A stretch of 64,000 nucleotides of DNA. It comes from Branchiostoma floridae (Eukaryota; Chordata; Leptocardii; Amphioxiformes; Branchiostomatidae). How positions within the stretch are numbered: position 1 is the first letter of the stretch; every line of letters starts with the position of its first letter. The stretch spans positions 11,958,459 through 12,022,458 of the forward strand of contig NC_049997.1 of the NCBI RefSeq assembly GCF_000003815.2. Reading direction: 5' to 3'. Shown here piece after piece: positions 1-10,188 of this stretch. The position numbers and the translations under genes were made by a program. Under the pieces are notes generated by a model. That model ran no database searches, was not told where the DNA came from, and saw only the letters and a list, made by a program, of their open reading frames with translations.

Positions 1-1196
1 CGTGCATGTGTGACTGCAATCACCAAATGCTCATACAAAGCATCACCAAACAATCGATGGAGGGACTCAAATGCCTGACATTCCCTTTCCACGTTAGTGT
101 CAGTATGCTCATAGGACCAGGTCAGAACAATTGCATCAATTCCGACTTTCCCCGGGGACCGTGCCAAATTCGTAGAACAGACAACATCAGACGACAACAT
201 CTTGACACCTTTCACTATCTCTGTGAATTCTGATTTTGTCATCTCTTGAGAAATACCAGGGGTATCAACAACATTCACATCCCAAAGAATATCCTCACAC
301 TGCCCCTGGAAAGACGCTGCCCCAAAGCTGGCTTTACTTGTGCCCCCTCTACGTTTTGACATGAAGCATGTCTTATCAAGAATGCTGTTCCCAGTACTAC
401 TCTTTCCATTCCCCTTGCAACCCACAAGTAACATATTAACAGGGTTTATCTGTGGGGTACGGGTATCTGAACAAGGACTGCTAGCATTACAGCCAATGTT
501 TAGGTCATTCATACTGTCGGCTATCTGCTTAACCGTTGTTTTACCGAGAACATTATCTTCTGAAAGATCAGACGTTATGTTACATGTTACACTGCTACCT
601 GCTACACTTGCAGATCCTTGCTGGGTACATCTGTCGCCTTTTAAAGACTCTGATGAGGCGTACATATCCTCTGATGTAAATGAGAATTCTCTGCGACCAT
701 TAGCATTGTTTGCTCTTGCTGAATAGTGTTCGCTATAGCTTTGAGCACTTGTGTTAGATCGTTCCCAATATGCCGTTAAGTCCCTGACTGTACATGACTT
801 TGGCCTTTCTGAAGGTAGATTGCTAGGTGTTGGTGCTGGACAGGAAGCCCTTAGCCGGCGTTTTCTCTTTTCTGCTACTTTTTCTTTCTTTCTTTTCTCT
901 TCCTCTGCTTCTATTTCCTGAAGAAGACTGTCACACTTTGTTTCCTTTAGTCCTTTCTTAAATGACAGATATGCTTTGTTGCCTGATGAAGACACATGAT
1001 CCACAAGCTCTCTTGCACGGTCCTGTGGTACTTTTTCTGCTTTGATTATACTACGATCTTGCGTAGATATAGCATCGTCTTCATACAGATAGTCTAGAAA
1101 TTCAGCAATATTTCTATTTATTGTTTTTATAATCTTAGATGTGAAGGGTTTTAAAATTTGTTCCACATCCTCTGGTGACAGATTGTCAGATGCCAT
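1..1196 (-). CDS. CARD-AIG1 (GIMAP-like) GTPase, 5' part, cut by window edge
   Basis: I translated the minus strand by hand from the ATG at 1196: the frame is open without a stop to base 1 (398 codons), so the 3' end lies outside. Residues about 8-95 read as a death-fold CARD, with the helix pattern around NRNIAEFLDYLYEDDAIS, then KVPQDRARELVDHVSSSG and AYLSFKKGLKET. A Lys/Glu-rich stretch (about 96-117) and a Ser/Thr-rich linker follow. From about 252 an AIG1-type GTPase begins: G1 loop GCKGNGKSST (G259, G262, G264, K265, S266) and G3 DTPG (311-314). The frame ends at IAVTHA, just where the G4 motif is expected. AIG1/GIMAP GTPases act in immunity and lymphocyte survival; CARDs pair with CARDs in inflammasome and apoptosis adaptors. 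The fusion suggests a nucleotide-gated death or immune adaptor (inference). No intron is seen in this part. The GTPase call is firm, the CARD strong. Confidence 0.87.
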   Translation of the reverse strand, partial: MASDNLSPEDVEQILKPFTSKIIKTINRNIAEFLDYLYEDDAISTQDRSIIKAEKVPQDRARELVDHVSSSGNKAYLSFKKGLKETKCDSLLQEIEAEEEKRKKEKVAEKRKRRLRASCPAPTPSNLPSERPKSCTVRDLTAYWERSNTSAQSYSEHYSARANNANGRREFSFTSEDMYASSESLKGDRCTQQGSASVAGSSVTCNITSDLSEDNVLGKTTVKQIADSMNDLNIGCNASSPCSDTRTPQINPVNMLLVGCKGNGKSSTGNSILDKTCFMSKRRGGTSKASFGAASFQGQCEDILWDVNVVDTPGISQEMTKSEFTEIVKGVKMLSSDVVCSTNLARSPGKVGIDAIVLTWSYEHTDTNVERECQAFESLHRLFGDALYEHLVIAVTHA

Positions 1197-1274
1197 TGCG
1201 TGTAAAGTGTGCCAAACAATAGCCTACTGCAATAGATATCCTATGCTACCCTACCGATGGTTTATGTTCGTAAA

Positions 1275-1380
1275 TTGCTCTAAACAGTTCTTGCTGAATC
1301 GCGACTTTATAAGGGCTTGCTCTTCATGGCGTCTTCACGTCAATCCATTTTTTGTCCTGAAACCAATGGAAACCAATTAA
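1275..1380 (-). promoter_or_regulatory. Core promoter of the CARD-AIG1 gene (TATA and CCAAT boxes)
   Basis: On the minus strand a TTATAAA lies at 1306-1312, about 110 bases before the ATG, which predicts transcription starting near 1275-1285. Two inverted CCAAT boxes lie further upstream at 1363-1367 and 1373-1377. Between them and the TATA box is a CRE-like TGACGTGA (1335-1342). The order and spacing are typical of a TATA promoter; activity is inferred. Confidence 0.5.
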
Positions 1381-1384
1381 AATT

Positions 1385-3475
1385 TCGCCTTGATATTGAG
1401 GGTGTTGTTTACATATAATTCAAAAGATACTTAGGATGTTGGCAGTGGGGTATAGGTTGAGAGATTTCAAAGTTTGTTCTCGTTATCTTTCACTTGTACA
1501 TGTTTTAGAGATCTCCCAACACATTCTATGGGTTTCAAAGTGTATGCAACATGACGGATAAATGTTAATGTGAGTTATACCTGCAGTGTGTTGGTGTTCA
1601 CAGAAACGGAGCTACAGGATATCGATGCTCAGAATCCAAGTGACACAGGCAAGTTGTCGTGGTGGGTCGAAGCGGCAGGCACTGCACGGATGTTGTTTCT
1701 GGAATTCATCATCATCGTAGAATTGTCAAACAAGAGCTATAGTTTTATAACAGTAAGCTTCAAATTCATTTTGCGAATACTATGTACTTGCCACCTTTTT
1801 TTCTGTGCAATGAATGTCGGCCACAAACGCTGGATGAATCATACCCGAAACATAGACGGAAATTCCTGGTGAAAAAATATTGCCACATATCCCGAACGTT
1901 CAGGTAAACTAGTAAAGCATTCATACAATTCTAAATTGTTAACTGTTAGTACAATTTGGATTACAATACAATCGGGTTTTTCTTAACTCTCTCAAAATGT
2001 ATGGGTCAACTGGTGCAGGGGTAATCAATGTGTCAGTCATTATTTAGAACATGTCCTTTTACCAATAGGCAGAAGAATCCATTTAGTTTTGTTCAATATG
2101 AGGCATAACTGTGTGGGGGGAGGGCGACTGGCCTTGCCAGTTTGAAGGTCAAAATCTAGTATGCAGACAGACGTGTCAGCTGGATAAAAAAAGAGGGCCG
2201 AACAGTTCCGCGGGCCGCGTTCCGAGGGCCGCGGGCCGAACAGTTCACTCCAAGGCCAAATAACTCCTACAAGGCTTTTATTCCAAACATGGCCAAATTC
2301 CCCTATTGCTATACAGCCCGATGCGAGTCAAAATCAGAAGTGCACACATTTCATATCTAGCGGTGTCTGTATATTCCTAATCCAACGAAGGAGGATAGTA
2401 GCTAGGATACATCACAGATTTAGGCATATTAGTCACAACCTCTCCAAACTGACCCCAATGACCTTTGTTTTGCCTCAACAAGCGTTATTTGTTAAACCCT
2501 GTGGCAAACCTACAGACGTAAAATTTCTAATTTTAACTATATATCTTTATTTTTCTTTCTTCGTCGAAAGCGTGGTGGTAGAATGTATAAGCTACAAAAT
2601 GTTATTCAAATCTTAACTGTTGAAAACTCCTTCTATTCGGGTGTTTACCCAATCATTGAACCCCGTGAACTAGATAGATATAGCTTTCGAACTCGAACTT
2701 CGAACACTTGTTATGCATTTCCATTGTACATACGCCCCTCAGTTCAGCTGCACCTGCTAGACCCCTACAAAAATCGTGAAATCGGCTCAAGACGAAGGGA
2801 TACGAGCTTCCCCAAGTCAAGCCCAGTCCCTATCGACCTAGTTTCACACTAATAGCCTCATAAATATATGTAGTAATAGTCTCACAAAAACATGCGTTGG
2901 CCTAATAATCCAGTTAAGTCAACAAACATGTCTACACCAACCTTGACTACAACAGCACCTTGGCGTCCTTTGAACAGCCCATTTTCTTTTGGTAATGACT
3001 GTAGACTGTGAATCAAATCACGCTACTGACATCCTAAACGAATGGAACCAAGGGGTCTTTCAAAACCTCAGGCCTACTTCCAAAGTGGCGCAGTCACGAT
3101 TGAGTTCACAAAAAAGCTGATACAGTGCAACAGAAAAATGTGTCAACGTGACGCCAACTGTGCCCGCCTTGTCGACGTCACTTATTGACTCTCTAGATGG
3201 TATAAGGTCATCGGTAAAGCCAAGTTACCTGAACGTGCCATTACATGTTTTGCGATATATCTGAAGTAGTAGTAAAAGTATCTGAGCGTTTAGGAAGGTT
3301 ATGGAAACAATTAACCACACAGAACACTGTATGATAAACGCTACATTCAGTTTAATTGTTCAAGTTGTCCTGTTTTAGGAGACTGTATGATAAAAATTCG
3401 GCCCATCGAGTGAGTCTCCCTAGCGTCCAATGCTATATTGCATCATTAAGTCCACATAACAGTATTGCGAAAAAA
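1385..3475. other. Intergenic stretch without a recognised gene
   Basis: AT-rich sequence with short open frames only and no domain or convincing splice pair. A small GC-rich patch at about 2195-2250 repeats the phrase GGGCCGAACAGTTC. Confidence 0.5.
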
Positions 3476-3479
3476 ATTT

Positions 3480-4125
3480 GATGGACTAATAGATAAACAT
3501 ACATGTACAAAACATCGTTGCATTTGTTCAAAGTTTTTTTGTTTTAGAAAGAAGCGTCAAATTGGATATGAAAGCCCTTCGGGAAGTGATAATTAACGAG
3601 AAATGTGTCGTCCACTAGTTCTATTGGTAAAATGCGAAGAAAGCACATGATTTATTAACTGATACCATTGTTTGGTTTCTAACATGTCTTGAATATTACA
3701 ATTCTTGATTCTAAATTGATCCATTTTCAAAACCAGGGCCAAACAAGCCTCAAAGTTTTTGACCCCTTTGCGAGCCTTGCGAGGTTTTCCCATTCCCGAA
3801 AAGATTAAAATTTGGCAATTTGACGGTCGTTGTAACACTTTTCTTGGCGCGGCTGGGAGCGGTACTGCAGATTGGGCTCTCTTGGGGTATGTAATCCCGA
3901 CTGGTAAAAATTCAAAAATATACAGAATGTTAGGTCTAAAGCCTGTTAAAACTTTCCTAAACATGTCCAGGCGTTTTGCCATACATCGAAAATGACTTTT
4001 AAGAAGTTTTTAGAATACTACGTCGCATAACAAGGCTAGAATTTAGGGGGCCGGTAGAAGCCCATATTATGATCGCCCGTAGAAGCGCCGCCTGTATTCC
4101 TGTACACATCACTTCTTGTAAATAC
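3480..4125 (+). repeat. Dispersed repeat family R1, copy 1
   Basis: Shares long similar blocks with copies at about 4740-5275 (inverted) and 12820-13450 (direct): GCATTTGTTCAA near the start, AATTTGGCAATTTGACGGTC and GGGAGCGGTACTGCAGATT in the middle, and CCCGTMGAAGCGCC near the end. No terminal inverted repeat or tRNA head is evident, and open frames inside are not conserved between copies. It looks like a non-autonomous mobile element of about 0.6 kb; boundaries are approximate. Confidence 0.7.
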
Positions 4126-4285
4126 ACGATGAATAGGTTATATGTAAGGGTATGTGTAGACATTATTCACTTTCCCTTGACAACTTTGGTCTTTTCCTTA
4201 ACCGTTCATTCGCGTTTATGACAGCATCAACGCTATCAGTTATCTTCCATTCAACAAGCATTATGAAGTGATGAATGCCAATTCT

Positions 4286-4410
4286 ACTCTCCAAGCAGAG
4301 GTTCAGCTCCGGCTGTGTTTTTGACGTGTTTTAGGCGTTTGTATCAGGCTGTTTATTTTTTGCTGTTTTCTTTATGCAGGAAGACATACGCAACCTCTGC
4401 TTGGAGGGTA
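4286..4410. mobile_element. Miniature inverted-repeat element, subfamily A
   Basis: Begins ACTCTCCAAGCAGAGGTT and ends AACCTCTGCTTGGAGGGT, i.e. inverted termini. The left arm continues CAGCTCCGGCTG, as in the fuller copy at 62153-62319. No coding capacity. Confidence 0.7.
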
Positions 4411-4577
4411 TACCAATTGAGATATCATTCTACATGACACAAAAAAGCTAAGGGACGCCATTGCATCATATATGATATTTCATCAACCTCAGACGCTGTG
4501 TCTTAATAATTTTCAACATGAGTTTTACAAATTTAGAAGTTAGTTTTAGTACCCCGCCTTCTGAGACAAGACAACCT

Positions 4578-4606
4578 ACCTAATCTCCAAGCAGATGTTA
4601 GGGTGA
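4578..4606 (+). repeat. Solo end of a miniature element
   Basis: TAATCTCCAAGCAGATGTTA matches the left terminus of the inverted-repeat family; no matching right arm is seen nearby. Confidence 0.45.
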
Positions 4607-4739
4607 GAGATCGTTGTCTTTTCTGGGTGACAACCGGGCCACTTTGACAATCCCTATAAAAGGATAAACGGTTGAGTAGAAGGTCAAAACTGTTGTGGTT
4701 AAACGCATGACGCCAAAATACATCGTTAACCTACTTATT

Positions 4740-5275
4740 ACGTACAAGATATGATGTACACATGAATATAGGAGGCGCTTCGACGGGCGGACATAGTGTT
4801 ACAGGGGCTCCTCGCGCGGCGCCTACAAATCGATCTTTGTACGCCAACTTGTGTCTTAAAGGTCATTCTAAATGTAGATAAAGATGTCTGGACCTATTTG
4901 GAAAAGTTTTCACTTGCTTGAGAATATTCTTTTTGGTATATATTCGCAATTTACAAGTCGGGTTAATATACCCTATCATAGCCTAATCTGCAGTACCGCT
5001 CCCGGCCGCGTCCACAAAAGTGGCTGAAACGACCGTCAAATTGCCAAATTCCTGTCTTTTCGGGAATGGGGAAATCATGAAAGGCTCACAAAGGGGTTTG
5101 ATTTATTAGACTTAGTTTACCTTCTTTTCGTGAAATTAGACCATTTAGAGTGAAGAATGACAATGTATAAGATAGATCACGAACAAAACCATGGGATATT
5201 AGGTCATAAATGACAAATTTACTTTACGATTTACCAATGTAAGTGGTTGACTGTAAATTATCACCTTCTGAAGGA
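4740..5275 (-). repeat. Dispersed repeat family R1, copy 2 (inverted)
   Basis: Reverse complement of the R1 pattern. It starts with GGAGGCGCTTCGACGGGCGG and GGGGCTCCTCGCGCGGCG, passes AATCTGCAGTACCGCTCCC and GACCGTCAAATTGCCAAATT, and ends near GGGATATTAGGTCATAAATG. It is closest to copy 3, whose GCGCGAGGAGCCC and TTATGACCTAATATCCC mirror it. Confidence 0.75.
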
Positions 5276-5279
5276 CTAC

Positions 5280-6300
5280 TTATATTTGAAACAAAAATGC
5301 AGCAGTGTTTTTGTCTGTGTGTTTATCAATAGCACCATTTTTATCCCCACACGGTGTAAGGTGTGACTGTGTGGATAACTATTGGATGTAATATGACCTT
5401 GAGCGCCGGGAGCCGTCTGATGTGACTGTTGGTAGAAGACGTAACGTTATAGTGTAGGAACTATATAGTTTGTTATCCTGCGTTCTGAAACAATACAACC
5501 TATAATACACTGTACGTAACCTCCTGATGAGTGAAAATTATAACATATACTTCATGTTAGGTTTTACCAAAATATGTGCACAGAATGGAGGTGTTAATTC
5601 CTGCAAAAAGTTTATAATACGATAGGAGAGTGCCTAGATGTTTATTATTTTCATGTTTAACAGGTTTTGAATGTAGCTAATTGCAATAAACGCAGTTCGA
5701 TCGATAAAGATAATGTTACGTTATGTGACATCAACTTGTAACTGAATCTAATCAAAAGAGAGCTCACTGTCATTATCCTAATTTATCGCGTGAATTTGAT
5801 GTTCTCCTTATAGACGATATCGTTTATCAAATCACGTTACATGCATTTCATGTAAGACACATGAATGTATGTTATTATGTATTTGTGTAATTATTGGAGA
5901 TTGGTACTGAAATGTCAAAGTGTGTTGTTTATTCTGTGTAATAAACCACAAGTAAAAGCTTCTCTGTCTGACTCCATATAAAGGTAACGCGCTTGGAGTA
6001 GTACTTGTATCAGAAGGTTGTACTTCACTTGATAATTCCGCCAAACTGACTCCGCCAAAATTATTTATGAAATTACGTTTTGTTTGCTCAAAATAAAAAT
6101 GGACTATGTCTGTTTGATGTCTTGGAGATGACTCGTTTCTTAAGTTAGTATCGATAATCTGGGGACATAATGAATCACATAATAGAAAGTACCCTTATCT
6201 TTCTGGGAAGAAAAACTTTCGTTGCACATTATACATATATTTCCGTTGTTTACATTGAGTTTCAAGTACTAATGAAAATGTTCATGTATCAACGCAATAT
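5280..6300. other. Intergenic stretch without a recognised gene
   Basis: AT-rich, with only short random open frames. I see no domain, RNA gene or clear repeat before the retrotransposon tail begins at about 6303. Confidence 0.5.
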
Positions 6301-6302
6301 TA

Positions 6303-6472
6303 CCCGTTTTTAATGGGGGTATAACAAAATCAAAAAAAGAAAGAAAACTAGACAAGAGAGACAAGACGTTTTTTCACTGTTTTCATGACCCCGTTTTTAA
6401 TGGGGGTATAACAAAATCAAAAAAGAAAGAAAACTAGACAAGAGAGACAAGACGTTTTTTCACTGTTTTCAT
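6303..6472 (-). repeat. Tandem duplication forming the retrotransposon 3' tail
   Basis: Two nearly identical copies, period about 86 bases (from 6303 and from 6390). Each contains CGTTTTTAATGGGGGTATAA, an A-rich block and AGACAAGAGAGACAAGACG. They differ mainly by one A in a homopolymer. They lie directly after the 3' UTR of the element. Confidence 0.85.
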
Positions 6473-6679
6473 TTTTTTTTACATCATTTCAAAGAACATA
6501 CAAGAGAAGAAGGAACGAAAAAGGGATGTGTCAAGCTACCCACAACAGGTTACTTGTCCGCCGAGCTCCCACCAACCCACTCCTGCCAACTTGACACATC
6601 CAAATAAAAAAGACATACGAAACGTACAAGACAGACAGTTCATACCAGACTGATACGACTACAGGGGGGAAGCAGGGGA

Positions 6680-9600
6680 TTAAAAGCGTAGTCGCAGTTT
6701 TCCCCCGTCGACCCTCGCCCACTGCACTGAGCACCACAGAGACATAAACGTTGTTTCGTTCAGACGTACAAAGTCAAGCTTTATTCTTGAGCGGAGGCAC
6801 TCCTTGATGTATGGGACCATCTCGACATGAGTCGAAAAGGTCTTGTCAAAGAGTGCTTCACAACGTGAGGACCATATGCGTTTCCTCGCGACGGCCAGGG
6901 TGTAGGTGATAGCATCTATCTTGCTTTTTTTCCATGAGGGTGGCAGGATGCCATAGATAACCATCTGTTTATTTATTCGGAAGTCTGACATGACCCATCT
7001 CCTGAGAAAACCCTCCACCCAAGTCCATGTTAGCAGCACTTCGCTGCAGTACCACATGGCGTGCTCTACAGTTTCGTGGCCTTTACAATTCTGCCTTGGA
7101 CAAGTTCCCGAGCGAATGTAACCCCAGTTCGAGCAGAGCAGGGCATTCGTTTTGAGGGCGTGGTGTGCAACCAGCCATGCAGTGTCCTTCAGTCTGTTCT
7201 CCAGGAGTGGGTGTTGAACAGATTGGAAGGTTAATGGCCAGGGAACAGAACGCTTGTTAAGACAGACGCTTGGAATGTGAGCATCCTTCTTTAGAAGGCT
7301 GTCGTATAGAGACCGCGTAGTGCACCCGGGGTCCCACTTTTTAGAGGGGGATGCCTCTACGAGTTCAGATACCAGGGACTGTAGAGCTTTGTAGTGGGGA
7401 GGGGCATTCGGGGAGTGGGGCATGTTATTGGACCATGTTGACGGGTCGAAACGTCTAATGAAAATACCGAGCCAGTACCTGGCGAGCTGCACCCAAGGTA
7501 AGTCTTCCTGGGACATGATGTCCGAGAAAGGCCGACTGTACAGACATTTTGCCTTCTTTGCTATGTCGATTAGGCCCCAGCCGCCCTTCTCAGGAGGAAG
7601 GTAGATGGTATTTCGGCTGATCATCTCACGCTTTTTGTCCCAGAAAAAGGCGAACAGTGCGGTATTGATTTCCTTCATGACCGAATCAGGAGGGGTGAAC
7701 ACCGACGCCAGGTACCACAGTTTGGCGGTGGCTAGAGAGTTTGCCACTGTCACTTTGCCTGTAAAGGAGAGGGATCTGGCTCCCCATCCTTGTAAGGTTT
7801 CAACAAATTTGCGTTTACCTTCCTTCCAGTTGGTTAGGGGCATGTCAATGTTGCCAAAGACCCCACCAAGCAGACGGATGGACCCAGATGTCCATTTTAT
7901 TTGTACAGGGGTGTCTGGTCTATTTCTCCATTTCCCCAGCCATAACCCCTCACACTTGTCTAGGTTCAACATTGAGCCTGAGCCTCTGTTGTACAGCCCG
8001 ACAAGGTCAAACAGCCTGACGATAGAGTCGTCTGATGTCAGGAAGGCAGAGTTATCATCTGCATACAGAGACATTTTGGCTTCGTAGCCGCCTGGGAGTT
8101 TTACTCCATGCACCTCAGAGTCTTTGCGAACTGTCGCCGCAAACGGCTCAAGAGAGATTGCATACAACAGTGGCGAAAGTGGGCATCCCTGCCGCACTCC
8201 CCTTGTTAGGGCGAAGGGAGACGACAGGGAGCCATTCGCCAAAACGGAACTGGAGATGTCGTTGTAAAGTATTGAAACCCACTTCCGAAAGGAAGGTCCA
8301 AATCCCATTCGTGCGAGAGTCTGTTGTAGAAAGGAGATGTTGACACGGTCAAAGGCTTTTGCTTGATCAAGGGAGACAATAGCACATTCGATGTTATTGT
8401 TATTTGCGTAAACAACTATGTCTCGTGTGAGTCGGAGGTTGCACTGGATCGACCTTCCTGGTACACCACAGGTTTGGTCCGGGTGCAACACCGACGCTAT
8501 TACAGACTGAAGGCGGTTATTAAGAACTTTAGTCAAAATTTTGTAGTCGGTGTTTAGGAGGGAGATTGGTCTCCTGTTCTTGGGGTCCAATTCGTCTCCC
8601 TTCTTTGGCAACAGTGTCAAAACCCCAAACTTCTGGCTGGAGGAAAGTTCTCCAGCATCAAGAGCTTCTTGAAACACCTTCAGGAGGTCGTCGGCAATCA
8701 GATGCCAGAAGGTCGTGTAGAACTCTTTGGGTAGACCATCACTGCCCGGGCATTTGTTATTTTGCATGCTGCGGACTGAGTTTAACATTTCGTCGGTTGA
8801 GAGAGGGGCCTCCAATGCTTGGGCCTCCTCTGGGGTCAATGTGTTTTCAAGGTTGTCACAAAGCTGGTCAGAGGCAACCGGGTCCACTGGTTCCTCAGCA
8901 AACAGCTCTGCGTAGAATTCGTAGAAAACATTTGCGATTTCGTCATCCTCATGGACAACTTGTCCCATTGAGTCTCGTATGGCACAGATCCTTTTCTTCT
9001 TGCCGTTGGAAGCGGCCTGCTTTAGAAAGAAGGACGTGCACTTTTCCCCCTCCTCAAATTGTTTGATTCGGGATCTGACGATGGCGCCCTGAGCTTCAGA
9101 GGTTGCCAACTCTGACAGTGCGTCTTTCGTGGCCTTATATTGTCTCAGGACATCAGGTGAGACCGCACCAGCATTAAGCTGGTTGGTCAGATCCCCTAAA
9201 GTGTTGTTCAGTTGGTAACGAGCTTCTCTTTTGTCTTTGGCTATCTTACATGAGTGCTTAATAAACAAGGAGCGGGTTCGGTCTTTGACGTCATCCCACC
9301 AAGATCTCAGGGAAGGGTAACCCAACTTCAAAGTCTGCCAGTCCTTGTAGGACGCAGTGAAGTCCGACTGGACTTCTTTGTTCTTTAGGATGGAAACATT
9401 GCACTTCCACATGGAAGACTTCTTTTTAGCTGTTGGAAGCACATCAATTCCCACACAATCGTGGTCTGTGAAGTATGCAGGCCGGAAAAAATGGCCAGAG
9501 ACGGGCAGATTGTTGGATGAGTAAAGTCTATCCAGTCGACATGCTACAGCGTTATCAGGTTGACGCCACGTATATACGCGCCCATCCGGATTCAGCTGCC

Positions 9601-10186
9601 TCCATGAGTCATGTAGGTTGTGACTAGCACAGAGGTTCTTTAGAATTTTCGAACCTCCAGAACTACGACTTGGATTTCCCCCTCTTTTATCTAGGCTGGG
9701 AGACTCAATGCAGTTGAAATCCCCACAAAGGACCGTGGACTCAGAGTTGGATAAGAAATTGCCTAGACCACGGAAAAATGTGGATCGTTCAGTTGCATCA
9801 TTCGGTGCGTATACGTTGCACACTCGAAGAGAGCGCGTGCCGTCAGCCAGGACTGCGGAAACTACGCGACCCTCATCATCGCAGAATTTCTTAGTTATTT
9901 TCAAGTCAAGGGATGGGGCCCCCGAGCTCCTATTACCTCTAGAATTGGGCGTACCAAGGCTCCATAGGGCCCGCCCTCCCCATTCCTTTTCCCACTTAGT
10001 AGTTTCATCCACATGTGTAATGTGACTCTCTTGCAGGCAAACAATATCAAATTTGTGTTGTCTGCAAAAGTCGTATACCTGTTTGCGTTTGTTGGGATTG
10101 CGCATCCCACAAACGTTTAAGGTTGCTATAACCACCATCGTTAACATAAAGAAGGCATTGAGCCTATGCATATTTTGGGACATCAT
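6680..10186 (-). CDS. Non-LTR retrotransposon ORF2: endonuclease-reverse transcriptase
   Basis: 1168 aa, uninterrupted. Residues about 17-250 form an APE-type endonuclease that nicks target DNA: N24 (LNVCG), E53 (LQESH), Y126 (NVYAP), D156 and N158 (GDFNC), D219 (RLDRLY) and D241-H242 (TDHDC). Residues about 470-760 form the reverse transcriptase: KCPGSDGLPKEF (478-489), motif A SLDQAKAFD with D607, motif B RQGCPLSP (665-672) and motif C YADD (708-711). A C-terminal zinc finger C1029-x4-C1034-x7-H1042-x4-C1047 is typical of L1/Tx1 proteins. The product reverse transcribes element RNA at the nicked target. Its ATG overlaps the ORF1 stop (TAATG), so translation may depend on reinitiation. Many frames on the opposite strand here are shadows of this gene. 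Confidence 0.95.
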   Translation of the reverse strand: MMSQNMHRLNAFFMLTMVVIATLNVCGMRNPNKRKQVYDFCRQHKFDIVCLQESHITHVDETTKWEKEWGGRALWSLGTPNSRGNRSSGAPSLDLKITKKFCDDEGRVVSAVLADGTRSLRVCNVYAPNDATERSTFFRGLGNFLSNSESTVLCGDFNCIESPSLDKRGGNPSRSSGGSKILKNLCASHNLHDSWRQLNPDGRVYTWRQPDNAVACRLDRLYSSNNLPVSGHFFRPAYFTDHDCVGIDVLPTAKKKSSMWKCNVSILKNKEVQSDFTASYKDWQTLKLGYPSLRSWWDDVKDRTRSLFIKHSCKIAKDKREARYQLNNTLGDLTNQLNAGAVSPDVLRQYKATKDALSELATSEAQGAIVRSRIKQFEEGEKCTSFFLKQAASNGKKKRICAIRDSMGQVVHEDDEIANVFYEFYAELFAEEPVDPVASDQLCDNLENTLTPEEAQALEAPLSTDEMLNSVRSMQNNKCPGSDGLPKEFYTTFWHLIADDLLKVFQEALDAGELSSSQKFGVLTLLPKKGDELDPKNRRPISLLNTDYKILTKVLNNRLQSVIASVLHPDQTCGVPGRSIQCNLRLTRDIVVYANNNNIECAIVSLDQAKAFDRVNISFLQQTLARMGFGPSFRKWVSILYNDISSSVLANGSLSSPFALTRGVRQGCPLSPLLYAISLEPFAATVRKDSEVHGVKLPGGYEAKMSLYADDNSAFLTSDDSIVRLFDLVGLYNRGSGSMLNLDKCEGLWLGKWRNRPDTPVQIKWTSGSIRLLGGVFGNIDMPLTNWKEGKRKFVETLQGWGARSLSFTGKVTVANSLATAKLWYLASVFTPPDSVMKEINTALFAFFWDKKREMISRNTIYLPPEKGGWGLIDIAKKAKCLYSRPFSDIMSQEDLPWVQLARYWLGIFIRRFDPSTWSNNMPHSPNAPPHYKALQSLVSELVEASPSKKWDPGCTTRSLYDSLLKKDAHIPSVCLNKRSVPWPLTFQSVQHPLLENRLKDTAWLVAHHALKTNALLCSNWGYIRSGTCPRQNCKGHETVEHAMWYCSEVLLTWTWVEGFLRRWVMSDFRINKQMVIYGILPPSWKKSKIDAITYTLAVARKRIWSSRCEALFDKTFSTHVEMVPYIKECLRSRIKLDFVRLNETTFMSLWCSVQWARVDGGKLRLRF

Positions 10187-10188
10187 TA
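10184..10188 (-). promoter_or_regulatory. TAATG stop-start overlap between ORF1 and ORF2
   Basis: On the minus strand the last base of the ORF1 TAA (10188-10186) is the first base of the ORF2 ATG (10186-10184). The same arrangement is known to couple termination and reinitiation in the SART1 non-LTR retrotransposon, so it may set the ORF2 to ORF1 ratio here. A second ATG follows immediately in frame. Confidence 0.7.

Noticed and set aside
3593-3982. 129-codon minus frame in repeat R1
   Set aside because: The frame is not conserved in the other two copies, so it is not a protein of the element.
7422-9066. Several plus-strand open frames of 60-166 codons
   Set aside because: They are the opposite strand of the retrotransposon ORF2, with no domains of their own.
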